DNA of 64,000 nucleotides from Leifsonia sp. Root1293 (GTDB lineage: Bacteria > Actinomycetota > Actinomycetes > Actinomycetales > Microbacteriaceae). The stretch covers positions 258,361-322,360 of the forward strand of contig NZ_LMEH01000001.1 in assembly GCF_001425325.1 (NCBI RefSeq), in the 5' to 3' direction. The notes beneath the pieces were generated by a model. The model was not told the origin of the DNA. It was given only the letters and a program-made list of their open reading frames with translations, and ran no database searches. Below are positions 17,687 through 27,346 of the stretch, piece by piece (position 1 is the stretch's first letter; every line of letters begins with the position of its first letter). Made by a program: the position numbers and the translations under genes.

Positions 17687-19120
17687 ATGACGCGTCGGCT
17701 TCCATCGACTCCTCCCACTCTGCCCGGGTTCTCCTACGTGCACGTGCTCGGCTCGGGGGGTTTCGCCGACGTCTTCCTCTACGAGCAGTCGATGCCGCGT
17801 CGCCAGGTCGCCGTCAAGGTGCTGCTGAGCGAGGTCGTGAACGACCAGGTGCGTCAGATGTTCCAGGCCGAGGCCAACCTGATGGCGCAACTGAGCTCGC
17901 ATCCGTCGATCCTCACGGTCTACCAGGCCAGCGTCTCCAGCGACGGCCGCCCGTACCTCGTGATGGAATACTGCTCAGCCACCCTGACGACGCGCTACCG
18001 CGCCGACCCGCTCCCGGTTCCCGAGGTTCTCGCGATCGGCGTGAAGATCGCGAGCGCCGTCGAGACCGCGCATCGCGCCGGCGTGCTGCACCGGGACATC
18101 AAGCCGTCGAACATCCTGATGACCGCGTACGGGCATCCGGTGCTCTCGGACTTCGGCATCGCGGCAACCCTCGGAGAGGCCGAGACCACGGAGGCCGTCG
18201 GTCTCTCGATCCCGTGGTCGGCCCCGGAGGTCCTGCACGACGACGTGTCGGGGACGGTGGCATCAGAGGTGTGGTCGCTGGGCGCGACGCTGTACTCGCT
18301 CCTGGCCGGCCGGTCGCCGTTCGAGGTTCCCGGCACCGAGAACTCCGCTGCCGAACTCATGGGGCGCATCATGAAGGCCCGCTACGAACCGATCGGGCGC
18401 GCCGACATTCCGCACCGGCTCGAACTCACGTTGTCCCGGGCGATGTCGCGGCGTCCCGAGAACCGCCAGCGCAGCGTGCTCGAGTTCATCCGGGAACTCC
18501 AGGCCGTCGAAGCCGAGCTCGACCTGCCGCAGACGCCCATCGAGGTCGCCATGGACGACTGGGCCATCGCGACCGCCGTCGACATGGAGGAACGCACCCG
18601 CATCAGCGGTGCGAACGTGATCACCGCCGGAACCGGCCGGCGCGCTCGAAAGCAGTCGACGAGCCGCTCCATGACCGTGACGCCGACCTCGATCGGCCGC
18701 AGCGGCAGCACCAGTGGCGGCGACGCCCCGGGGAGGGCCGCCGCCGAGCGTCGCAGTCGGAGGCTGGTCTGGGCGATGCTCGCCATCTCCGTCGTCGTGC
18801 TCGGCCTCGCCGTCACGGCCACCGTCGCCATCGTGCGGTCGACGTCGTCGGACATCCCGACCGTCACCGACATCGCCGGTCAGGCGTCCGGCCGCTCCGT
18901 CGACTTCTCGTGGGAGGACCCCGGCCTGCGCACCGGCGACAGCTACCTCGTGACGGTCACCGGCGGCGGATCCAGTGCCCAGAGCGGGACGAGCTTCAGT
19001 GCGGATGCGGCGACGGGCGCCGAGCAGGTCTGCATCACCGTCTCCGTCAGCCGAGAGGGTCGCACGGGAGCGCCGAGTTCTGAGAAGTGCGTCGCCGTCG
19101 AGGAGGACGACTCGCCATGA
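17687..19120 (+). CDS. Transmembrane Ser/Thr protein kinase with Fn3-like tail
   Basis: The 477-residue protein has a Hanks-type kinase domain: the glycine loop LGSGGFADVF, the ATP-binding Lys44 in VAVKVL, the catalytic loop HRDIKPSN (135-142) and DFG (155-157). The domain ends near residue 275. After a basic linker a membrane helix runs at about 360-385 (LVWAMLAISVVVLGLAVTAT), and the last 90 residues are outside the cell and look like one fibronectin type III domain (VDFSWEDPG, then YLVTVTGGG). It overlaps the giant surface-protein gene by four bases. Bifidobacterial Pkb2, in the PFNA cluster, is the closest described arrangement I know. Confidence 0.93.
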   Translation: MTRRLPSTPPTLPGFSYVHVLGSGGFADVFLYEQSMPRRQVAVKVLLSEVVNDQVRQMFQAEANLMAQLSSHPSILTVYQASVSSDGRPYLVMEYCSATLTTRYRADPLPVPEVLAIGVKIASAVETAHRAGVLHRDIKPSNILMTAYGHPVLSDFGIAATLGEAETTEAVGLSIPWSAPEVLHDDVSGTVASEVWSLGATLYSLLAGRSPFEVPGTENSAAELMGRIMKARYEPIGRADIPHRLELTLSRAMSRRPENRQRSVLEFIRELQAVEAELDLPQTPIEVAMDDWAIATAVDMEERTRISGANVITAGTGRRARKQSTSRSMTVTPTSIGRSGSTSGGDAPGRAAAERRSRRLVWAMLAISVVVLGLAVTATVAIVRSTSSDIPTVTDIAGQASGRSVDFSWEDPGLRTGDSYLVTVTGGGSSAQSGTSFSADAATGAEQVCITVSVSREGRTGAPSSEKCVAVEEDDSP

Positions 19121-22100
19121 TGCGGGCCTGGCTGGCCGCGCACCGTTCCGGGGTGATAGCGGCGACCAGTGGGACCGTCGTGACGGCCCTCATCACGACT
19201 GTGGCCATCGTCTCCGGCGGCTACTCGGCACAGCGCATCGACCTGGGTGACGGGTCGGTCTGGGTCAGCAACTCCTCGGACGAGGTCGTCGGGCGGGCGA
19301 ACACCCAGGTGTTCCAGCTCGATTCCGTCATCGGAGCCGCCAGCCCCGATATCGACATCGAGCAGTCGGGGAACACGGTTCTGGTGACCGATCGCCGCAC
19401 AAGTTCCATCGACATCATCGACCCGGCGACGAGCACTGTCGCCGAGACCGTCCCGCTTCCGCCTGCTGAGGACTCCGAGGTGCGGATCGCGGCCGACGAC
19501 ATCGTCATCTCGGCGGACGGCGACGTGTGGACGATTCCCGTCGACGATCTCGACGACTTCGACGCCTCGGCGGATCCCGAGCTCACCCTCGGCCCCGGCA
19601 CTGTGACGAGCGTCGACGATCTCGGCCGCATGACGGCATTCACCCCTGCCACCTCGACCCTCTCCGTCGTCGACACGCGCAGCGGCACCGTGGTGCAGAC
19701 CCAGCGGCTGCCGGGTATCGCTGCCGATGCCGACGTCGCCGTGACGAGCGTCGGCGGCGCCTGGGCCGTGCTCGACCGCTCGGCCAGGTCTCTCACCCTG
19801 GCGACGGGGACGATCGCCCTGGAGCCGTACCTGGCCAGCGGAGCCGGAGCGCGCCTTCAGCAGTCGTCGAGCACGGGCACCGCCATCCTGCTGGCCCACC
19901 GCGGCGGGTTGCTGTCCATTCCGACGAGCAGTGGGAGTCCGGAAGTCATCCTCGACGACAGGGCCGGAGCGCCCAGCGTTCCCATCGTGGCCGGCGGATG
20001 CAGCTACGCGGCGTGGTCAGACGCCAGCGCCTGGCGCGACTGCGGCGCCGCGAGAGACCAGACCAGGCAGCTGAGCGGCGCGTCGGGGAACCTCACGCTG
20101 CGCTTCCGGGAGAACGCCGGTGTCGTCGTGCTCAACGACTCGGCGTCTGGCGACACGTGGGCGGTCCAAGACGACTACAGGCTGATCGACAACTGGGACG
20201 AGCTGATCGACCAGACTCCGAAGGAGCAGACCACCGAGCAGCCGGACCCGGACGAGGAGCCGGAGTTCGAGAAGACCCAGCAGGAGCCGGTGGCCGAGGA
20301 CGACGAGTTCGGCGCGCGGCCCGGACGATCGACGACGCTGCCGGTGCTCGCGAACGACTACGACCCGAACGGCGATGTCCTGACGGCGAGCATTCTCACA
20401 GCTCCGCCCGAGGACACTGCTCGGGTCGACGTCGTCAGCAGCAGCCAGCAACTGCTCCTCACGCTTCCGGCGACGGCATCCGGAACCGTGACATTCGAGT
20501 ACGCCGTGAGCGACGGACGTGGTGGGCGCGACGAGGCCACCGTCACTGTGACCGTGCGGGGCGACGAGGAGAACTCGCCGCCAGAGCAGCTTCACGACAC
20601 CCGGGCCGCCGTGCCGGACAAGGGTCGCGTCTCGACCCAGGTCCTGACCGACTGGTTCGATCCGGACGGCGACGCCATCTTCCTCTCCGAGGCGATCGTC
20701 CCCTCACCGGACAGAGTCGCGTTCAAACCCGACGGCACCGTCATCTTCAGCGACTACGCCGGCGGCACCCGGGAGGTGCAGATCGGCTTGGCGGTCTCGG
20801 ACGGGCGCGCGACGGGCTCCGGCACGCTGGCCGTCAAGGTCATGCCGGCGGGCACGGTGCCGATCATCGCCGATCCGTTCGTGGTCGCGGGCCACGTCGG
20901 AGAGAGCTTGACGGTGCTGCCGCTGCCGCACGTCCACGGCGGCACCGGAGCCGTGAGGCTCGCCAGTGTGCCGGCCAAACCCGGCGTCGAGATCGTGCCG
21001 GACTTCGACGCGGGCACCTTCCAGTTCACCTCGGACAAGGCCGGCACGTTCTACGTCGACTACGGAGTCACCGACGGGGTGAAGACGGCATCCGGCATGG
21101 TGCGCATCGACGTGGCGATCCGGCCGACGGACTCGCTCGTGCCCATCACGGTTCCGCACACCGCGTTCGTCAGGGCTCAGAGCGAGGCGACGATCGACGT
21201 TCTGGCCACCGACATCGACCCGAGCGGCGGTGTGCTCCTCCTCACCGGCGTGCTCGACCTCCCCAGTGAGACGGGCATGCGGGTGGAGATCCTCGAGCAG
21301 CGCCTCCTGCGGATCACGCTGACGCGTCCGCTCGAGAACGCGACGGCTTCGTTCGGCTACAGGGTGAGCAACGGCCTGGCCGAGGCGGACGGCCGCGTCA
21401 CGGTCATCGAGGTTCCGCAGCCCGATCGCAGACAGGTGCCCATCGCGAACCCGGACACGGCATCGGTCAGGGTCGGCGACGCCATCGACATCCCGGTGCT
21501 GGCCAACGACGAGCAGCCGGACGGCGATCCGTTGACCCTGGACGCCGAGATCCAGAAGCGTCCCCGGGGGAGTGGCCTCGCCTTCGCCTCAGGACAGACC
21601 CTGCGCTATCTGGCTCCGGACACACCCGGCAACTACACGGTCGTCTACAGGGTGAACGCGCCCGACGGTCAGTTCGCGAACGGGGAGGTGACGATCTCGG
21701 TTCGCGAGGTCGACCTCGCGTCCAACCGTCCGCCGGTGCCGCGCGTGGTCACGGCCAGGGTGCTCGCCGGAGACACCGTGCGGGTCACCATCCCGCTCGT
21801 GGGCGTCGACCCGGACGGCGATTCCGTGCAGTTGCTCGGAGAGGACTCGAATCCGGAGAAGGGTGCCGTGACGGATGCCGGTGCCGACTGGCTGGAGTAC
21901 TCATCGGGGGAGTACAGCACCGGCACCGACACGTTCACCTATTCCGTCATCGACGCTCTCGGCGCCAGGGCGACCGGAACAGTGCGCGTCGGCATCAGCG
22001 CCAGGCTGGACGGCTCCCGGAATCCGATCGCGGTGCCCGATGTCGTCATGGCGAGGCCGGGATCGACGGTCCTGGTGCGCGTCCTGGCCAACGACTCGGA

Positions 22101-25044
22101 CCCCGACGGCGGCGCGCTCGCCGTGTCGGGAGTCGAAGCGAACTCGACGAATGCCGCGGCGACGGCCAGCATCGACGGCGAGGTGATCGAGGTCGGGGTG
22201 CCCGCCGAACCCGGAAACTACGGCTTCGTCTATTCGATCGAGAATCCCCGAGGCGGGACGAGCTCGACCTTCCTCACCGTGCAGGCGCGCACCGATGCCC
22301 CGCTGTCGCGACCGATCGCCCGGGACACCGTGCTCACGCTCTCCGACGTGCTCGACCACGAGACCATCGACGTCGACGTGCTCGCGAACGTGTTCTTCGC
22401 CGACGGGCCGGCAACCGACCTCACGCTGCGGGTGCTGCCCGGATTCGGCTCGTCGGCCGTGGTGACGAGGTCCGATCGGGTGCGGGTCGATGTCGGCACC
22501 AGAAGCCAGATCATCCCGTTCTCCGTCACGCACCCCGACGACCCGACGATCACCGCCTACGCGTTCATCTGGGTCCCGGGCTACGGCGACGCCCTGCCGC
22601 AGCTGAAGCGCACCGCGCCGCGCATCCAGGTCGACAGTGGCGCATCCGTCACCATCGACATCGAGGACTACGTCGTGGCCGTCGAGGGGCGCCGGGTGCG
22701 CTTGACGGACTCGGGGAGCGTGCGGGCCACCCACGCCGACGGCTCGGAGCTCGCCGTCGACGAGGACACCATCCGGTTCCGGAGCGCCGAGAAGTACTTC
22801 GGGCCTGCCTCGGTCTCCTTCGAGGTGACGGATGCCGTCGCCGGAGACGACGACAAGACCCGCGTCGCGACGATCGTCCTGCCGATCACCGTGCTGCCGC
22901 GCGAGAACCAGCCGCCGTCGTTCGCCGGGGGCACCATCGAGTTCGAGCCCGGACAGTCGAAGACCATCCGATTGACGGGCCTCACCAGCTACCCCTATCC
23001 CGACGACGTCGACCAGCTGCGGTATTCGGTGGAGGACCCGGCGCCCCTCGACTTCGCCGCCCCGACCATCGACGGCGACGAGCTGACGCTTCGGGCGGAC
23101 AGGGATGCCGACACGGGCAGCCAGACCTCGGTCACGATCGCCGTGCGCGATGACGTGAATGAGGGAAGCTCCGGCCGCATCGTGCTGCGCGTCGTGCCAT
23201 CGACCCGGCCCATCGCCGTCCCGGCGGCAGACACAGCCATCGCACCGCGGGGAACGACGACGACCGTCGACGTGCTGGCGAACGACGAGGCGACGAACCC
23301 CTTCCCCGACACCCCGCTTCGGGTGCTGAGGGTCACCGGCCTCGATTCGTCCTCGCTGCCCGAGGGCGTGTCCGTCGTGCCGAGCGATGACAACTCGAGT
23401 CTGCAGGTGAGCGTCGGAGCGCAGGCGGCGCCCGTCGACACCAACCTGCAGTATCAGATCGCCGATGCGACGGACGATCCGTCGCGCTACGCCTGGGGCA
23501 CCATCCGCATCTCGGTGCAGGATCGGCCAGACCCCGTGACCGGCCTCTCCGTGACCAGCTTCGGCGACGGAGTGCTCACGACGACCTTCACCGCTGCAGC
23601 GTTCAACAACTCGGCCATCAGCGGCTACGGAGTGTCGCTCCTGAGCGCCGCGACCGGCGACGTCGTCTCGTCGACGGAGTGCGCCGCCACCACCTGCACT
23701 CTCCAGACCCCGGGCAACGGTGAGGCGAACGCCGTGTTCGTGCGCGTCACGGCGCAGAACGGCATCGGGTCCTCCGACGCAGCGCAGACCTCGACGGCCG
23801 TCTGGTCGGATGTCGTTCCGCCGGCACCGACGGGGCTGACCGCGGCTCCCCTCGACGGCGGGCTGCGCATCGGCTGGGATGCCGTCGGCGTTCCCGGAGG
23901 CGGAACGGCCGTCTCCAGCTACGTCGTCGCCGTCGGCGGCGTGGAACTGGGAGAGCTCGCCGCTGCGGACATCTGCTCGGCCGGGCGCTGCAGCATCGAC
24001 CAGGGCGGTCTGGCCAACGGCACCACCGTCGCGTTCACCGTGAGCGCGAGGAACGGCGCCTATCCGGCGCTGTCGAGCTGGACCAGCGCGTCGGGCGCAG
24101 GGGTGCCGTTCGGTGCTCCGATGGCCGTGTCCATCGACGTCGCGTCGGATGCCGCCTCCGGCGCCGTGACAGTGAGCTGGGCGCCGTTCGCATCGAACGG
24201 GGACGCGATCCAGGGCTACTACGTGCAGCGACTGGACGACACGGCATCGGGCGCGGGCCTTCCGGCGGTACCGACCGGGGCAGCGGCCTGCTCGGTCACG
24301 TCGCCGGCGCCGGGCACGGTGTCTCCGCCGCGCGGCATCGTCGAGTCGCTGCCTGGGGATGCGGGCTCTGCACGCTTCGACGGCCTGACCGAGGACGACA
24401 CGAGCTACAACTTCGTCGTGTGGGGCTACAACAGGGCCGGATGCACGCCGACCGGGGTGGCCGGCTCGGTGGTGCGGCCGGCGCCCGGGCCGATCACGTC
24501 GATCGACGCCTCGGTCGAGCCGGCGGACTACGCCCAGGATCTCGTCATCAGGGACGTCGGAGCCGGCTCCAGCACGAGCACCTTCCAGATCCGCCTGGTG
24601 GACGCGGCGGGCGATGCCATCACGGCCGCGCAGGACTTCTCCGGCCGGGGCGTGCCGCGCAGGCTGTTCGACCGGTCGTACGGCGAGACCCTCCGCTTCC
24701 AGGTGCGCGGGTGCTCGGCGTGGGGCAGCTGCGGCCCGTGGTCCGGCGTCGCCCCGGTCGATCCCCAGCCGTCGTTGACCTGGGAGCTTCCCGGCAGGGA
24801 CTTCACTCCGCCGGACGCCGAGAACGACGGCACCGGAACCTGGTCGTGGACGAACGACCCGGCGAACGGCGACGGGCACCCGGCGAGCTATCGGTGTCGC
24901 GTCGATGCAGATGGCTCGGAGTGGTTCGCGGCCGATTCCCCGACCACGTGTCGGATCCCCGGCATGGACCCGTCGGCGGATCCGCCTGCCGCCGTAAGGT
25001 TGGAGATCACGATCGACGGCCTGACGAGGACGTACACCCAGTGA
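19117..25044 (+). CDS. Giant surface protein: propeller-like, cadherin-like and Fn3 domains
   Basis: From ATG 19117 (AGGAGG at 19101; ATGA overlap with the kinase stop) the product is 1975 residues. A membrane helix near residues 10-35 anchors it. Residues about 40-370 form repeated short strands of a propeller type (SSIDIIDPATSTVAET, then TLSVVDTRSGTVVQT). An acidic Glu/Asp/Gln linker follows. From about 400 to 1465 there are roughly ten repeats near 90 residues with VLANDYDPNGD-like starts, typical of Ig/cadherin-like Ca-binding modules. From about 1470 to the end there are about four fibronectin type III domains (PDPVTGLSVTS; PPAPTGLTAAP). There is no LPxTG sortase signal and no C-terminal helix. 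It is the likely fn3 counterpart of the bifidobacterial PFNA cluster and probably a surface adhesin or sensor. Confidence 0.9.
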   Translation: MMRAWLAAHRSGVIAATSGTVVTALITTVAIVSGGYSAQRIDLGDGSVWVSNSSDEVVGRANTQVFQLDSVIGAASPDIDIEQSGNTVLVTDRRTSSIDIIDPATSTVAETVPLPPAEDSEVRIAADDIVISADGDVWTIPVDDLDDFDASADPELTLGPGTVTSVDDLGRMTAFTPATSTLSVVDTRSGTVVQTQRLPGIAADADVAVTSVGGAWAVLDRSARSLTLATGTIALEPYLASGAGARLQQSSSTGTAILLAHRGGLLSIPTSSGSPEVILDDRAGAPSVPIVAGGCSYAAWSDASAWRDCGAARDQTRQLSGASGNLTLRFRENAGVVVLNDSASGDTWAVQDDYRLIDNWDELIDQTPKEQTTEQPDPDEEPEFEKTQQEPVAEDDEFGARPGRSTTLPVLANDYDPNGDVLTASILTAPPEDTARVDVVSSSQQLLLTLPATASGTVTFEYAVSDGRGGRDEATVTVTVRGDEENSPPEQLHDTRAAVPDKGRVSTQVLTDWFDPDGDAIFLSEAIVPSPDRVAFKPDGTVIFSDYAGGTREVQIGLAVSDGRATGSGTLAVKVMPAGTVPIIADPFVVAGHVGESLTVLPLPHVHGGTGAVRLASVPAKPGVEIVPDFDAGTFQFTSDKAGTFYVDYGVTDGVKTASGMVRIDVAIRPTDSLVPITVPHTAFVRAQSEATIDVLATDIDPSGGVLLLTGVLDLPSETGMRVEILEQRLLRITLTRPLENATASFGYRVSNGLAEADGRVTVIEVPQPDRRQVPIANPDTASVRVGDAIDIPVLANDEQPDGDPLTLDAEIQKRPRGSGLAFASGQTLRYLAPDTPGNYTVVYRVNAPDGQFANGEVTISVREVDLASNRPPVPRVVTARVLAGDTVRVTIPLVGVDPDGDSVQLLGEDSNPEKGAVTDAGADWLEYSSGEYSTGTDTFTYSVIDALGARATGTVRVGISARLDGSRNPIAVPDVVMARPGSTVLVRVLANDSDPDGGALAVSGVEANSTNAAATASIDGEVIEVGVPAEPGNYGFVYSIENPRGGTSSTFLTVQARTDAPLSRPIARDTVLTLSDVLDHETIDVDVLANVFFADGPATDLTLRVLPGFGSSAVVTRSDRVRVDVGTRSQIIPFSVTHPDDPTITAYAFIWVPGYGDALPQLKRTAPRIQVDSGASVTIDIEDYVVAVEGRRVRLTDSGSVRATHADGSELAVDEDTIRFRSAEKYFGPASVSFEVTDAVAGDDDKTRVATIVLPITVLPRENQPPSFAGGTIEFEPGQSKTIRLTGLTSYPYPDDVDQLRYSVEDPAPLDFAAPTIDGDELTLRADRDADTGSQTSVTIAVRDDVNEGSSGRIVLRVVPSTRPIAVPAADTAIAPRGTTTTVDVLANDEATNPFPDTPLRVLRVTGLDSSSLPEGVSVVPSDDNSSLQVSVGAQAAPVDTNLQYQIADATDDPSRYAWGTIRISVQDRPDPVTGLSVTSFGDGVLTTTFTAAAFNNSAISGYGVSLLSAATGDVVSSTECAATTCTLQTPGNGEANAVFVRVTAQNGIGSSDAAQTSTAVWSDVVPPAPTGLTAAPLDGGLRIGWDAVGVPGGGTAVSSYVVAVGGVELGELAAADICSAGRCSIDQGGLANGTTVAFTVSARNGAYPALSSWTSASGAGVPFGAPMAVSIDVASDAASGAVTVSWAPFASNGDAIQGYYVQRLDDTASGAGLPAVPTGAAACSVTSPAPGTVSPPRGIVESLPGDAGSARFDGLTEDDTSYNFVVWGYNRAGCTPTGVAGSVVRPAPGPITSIDASVEPADYAQDLVIRDVGAGSSTSTFQIRLVDAAGDAITAAQDFSGRGVPRRLFDRSYGETLRFQVRGCSAWGSCGPWSGVAPVDPQPSLTWELPGRDFTPPDAENDGTGTWSWTNDPANGDGHPASYRCRVDADGSEWFAADSPTTCRIPGMDPSADPPAAVRLEITIDGLTRTYTQ

Positions 25045-26036
25045 CGACGGAGCGAGGACCTTCTGTGACGATGACCCCGGATGCCGCAGCCGCCTTCGCC
25101 GAGACCTTCGGTCGACTGGTGGCCGGCGTCGAGACGGTGCTGCTCGGCAAGAACCACGTCATCAGGTTGGCGTTCACGGCGCTGTTCAGCGAGGGCCACC
25201 TGCTGCTGGAGGACGTGCCCGGCACCGGCAAGACCTCGCTCGCGAGAGCTCTGGCGCAGAGCGTCGACGGCACGAGCTCACGGGTGCAGTTCACCCCGGA
25301 CCTGCTTCCCGGTGACATCACAGGGGTCAGCGTCTACGACCAGCGGTCGGGAGACTTCCAGTTCCACCCCGGCCCCGTCTTCGCCAACGTCGTGCTGGCC
25401 GACGAGATCAACCGGGCCAGCCCGAAGACCCAGTCCGCGCTCCTCGAGGTGATGGAGGAGGGCCAGATCACCATCGACGGCATCACGCACGCCCTCGAGC
25501 TGCCGTTCATGGTGATCGCGACGCAGAATCCCGTCGAGCAGGCCGGGACGTATCGCCTGCCGGAGGCCCAGCTCGACCGCTTCATCATGCGAGCCTCGAT
25601 CGGCTATCCGGATCACGCGTCGACGCTGCGCATCCTCGAGGGTGCCGACCACAGGGCACATGACGTCGTCGTACCGCCCGTCGTGTCGGGGACCACGATC
25701 GTCGAGATGGCCTCGGCCGTGCGCTCGGTGCACGTCGACCCGAGCATCAACGACTACATCTCCCGGATCGCGCAGGCCACGAGGCACGCGCAGGAGGTGC
25801 GTCTCGGCGTGAGCGTGCGCGGTGCGCTGGCTCTGCTCCGCACCGCGAAGACCTTCGCCGCGGCGAACGGCAGGCACTACGTGGTGCCCGACGACGTGAA
25901 GTCCCTCGCCGAATCCGTTCTCGCGCACCGACTGATCCTCGACCCGGAGGCAGAGTTCGACGGCGTGACCGCCTCGAACGTCATCTCCCAGCTGCTCATC
26001 GAGACTCCGCCGCCGAGCGACAGGCTCGCCGTGTGA
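25041..26036 (+). CDS. MoxR-family AAA ATPase
   Basis: The GTG at 25041 overlaps the previous stop (GTGA) and gives 331 residues; a GTG at 25065 with GAGG in front is an alternative. Walker A is DVPGTGKTSLARAL at about residues 54-67, Walker B VLADEINRASPKTQSALLEVMEE, and sensor 1 is in FMVIATQNPVEQAGTYRLPEAQLDRF, all diagnostic of the MoxR/RavA clade. Such ATPases act as chaperones or activators next to DUF58 and transglutaminase-like partners, as here. The gene overlaps DUF58 by four bases. Confidence 0.95.
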   Translation: MTTERGPSVTMTPDAAAAFAETFGRLVAGVETVLLGKNHVIRLAFTALFSEGHLLLEDVPGTGKTSLARALAQSVDGTSSRVQFTPDLLPGDITGVSVYDQRSGDFQFHPGPVFANVVLADEINRASPKTQSALLEVMEEGQITIDGITHALELPFMVIATQNPVEQAGTYRLPEAQLDRFIMRASIGYPDHASTLRILEGADHRAHDVVVPPVVSGTTIVEMASAVRSVHVDPSINDYISRIAQATRHAQEVRLGVSVRGALALLRTAKTFAAANGRHYVVPDDVKSLAESVLAHRLILDPEAEFDGVTASNVISQLLIETPPPSDRLAV

Positions 26037-27346
26037 GCCAGTCCGCTGAGGAGCGGGGAACCGCACGACGGGAGGGCGTGCTCGCCGACGCCATCACGAC
26101 GATCGTCGCCGCGCTGGCCGCGACACGACGGGGTGTCTCGGTGTCCTGGCGTGCTGTCGCCTCCACCATGACGGTCTTCGGATGGAGCGTCGTGATCGCC
26201 GTGTTCGTCGGTTTCGTCGGTGGACACCTGCTGGGCTGGGCCGAGTTCATCGCACTGGCCTGGGCCGGGACGGTGCTGCTCGCGCTCTCGGCGTTCTACC
26301 TCGTCGGCCGCAATTCGTTCCGCATCGACCTGGCTCTGCCCGTGCACAGGGTCGTCGTCGGTGAGAAGGCGCCGGGAGAGGTCGTGGTGTCCAACCCGAC
26401 CCGCAGGCACCTCGCCGGGGTGGGGGTCGAGGTGCCGATCGGCGACGGACTCGCCGAGTTCCACATTCCCGGGATCCCGCGCGGGTCCAACGCGAGCGAG
26501 ATCTTCCTGGTGGCGGCCGAGCGGCGCGGAGTCATTCCCGTCGGGCCCGTGCGCACCATCCGGGGAGATCCGCTCGGCCTGTTCCGGCGGGAGCTCACCT
26601 GGGCCGAGCGCACCGAACTGTACGTGCATCCGCGCACCATCCCCATCCCGGCGATCTCGACGGGCTTCGTACGCGACCTCGAGGGCGCAGCCACACGCAC
26701 GATCACCTCCAGCGACGTGTCGTTCCACGCCCTGCGCGAGTACACGGCGGGAGACGACAGGCGTCTCATCCACTGGCGCAGCTCGGCCAAGACCGGCGTG
26801 TACATGGTGCGGCAATTCGAGGAGACGCGGCGCAGCCACATCATGGTGGTGCTGGGCCTCGCCGAATCCGACTTCGCCGACGACGAGGAGTTCGAGCTGG
26901 CGGTGAGCGCAGCGGGTTCCCTCGGCGTCCACGCCATCAGGGATGCCCGTTCCGTCTCGGTCATCGCCAGCGGAGAGCGGGCAGTCGTCTCGGCGCGGTC
27001 GGACCCGGCCTCGTTCTCGCTGCGCACCACGAGCCGCATCCGTCTGCTGGACGACCTGACGCTCGTACAACGCTCCCCGGGGGCCACGGGCATCGTCGCG
27101 CTCACCCGCATGGCAGGCGAGCGCGCGGCCGACGCCTCGGTGGCATTCATCATCACCGGCTCGGCCACCACTGTCGCCCAACTGCGCCACGCCGCGGCCG
27201 GCCTGCCGCCGGGCGTCGAGGTCGTCGCGGTGATCTGCGAGCCCGGTGCGCTGCCCGTCATGCGCAGGGTCGCCGATCTCACCGTGCTGAGGATCGGCTA
27301 CCTCGACGACCTGCAGCAGTCCCTCGCCAGGGCGGCGGTGCAGTGA
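26033..27346 (+). CDS. DUF58 membrane protein
   Basis: The 437-residue protein has two membrane helices near residues 42-88, then a beta-rich extracytoplasmic or cytoplasmic part (RVVVGEKAPGEVVVSNPT), and the DUF58 signature REYTAGDDRRLIHWRSSAKTG at about residues 239-259, followed by a von Willebrand A-like fold. DUF58 proteins occur with MoxR ATPases in nearly all bacteria that have them; here start and stop both overlap the neighbours (GTGA), which implies matched production. Biochemical role unknown. Confidence 0.93.
   Translation: MSQSAEERGTARREGVLADAITTIVAALAATRRGVSVSWRAVASTMTVFGWSVVIAVFVGFVGGHLLGWAEFIALAWAGTVLLALSAFYLVGRNSFRIDLALPVHRVVVGEKAPGEVVVSNPTRRHLAGVGVEVPIGDGLAEFHIPGIPRGSNASEIFLVAAERRGVIPVGPVRTIRGDPLGLFRRELTWAERTELYVHPRTIPIPAISTGFVRDLEGAATRTITSSDVSFHALREYTAGDDRRLIHWRSSAKTGVYMVRQFEETRRSHIMVVLGLAESDFADDEEFELAVSAAGSLGVHAIRDARSVSVIASGERAVVSARSDPASFSLRTTSRIRLLDDLTLVQRSPGATGIVALTRMAGERAADASVAFIITGSATTVAQLRHAAAGLPPGVEVVAVICEPGALPVMRRVADLTVLRIGYLDDLQQSLARAAVQ

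Noticed and set aside
21901-24879. 992-codon minus-strand open frame
   Set aside because: It is antisense to the giant surface-protein gene; its Arg/Gly/Val-rich composition is that of a GC-rich shadow frame.
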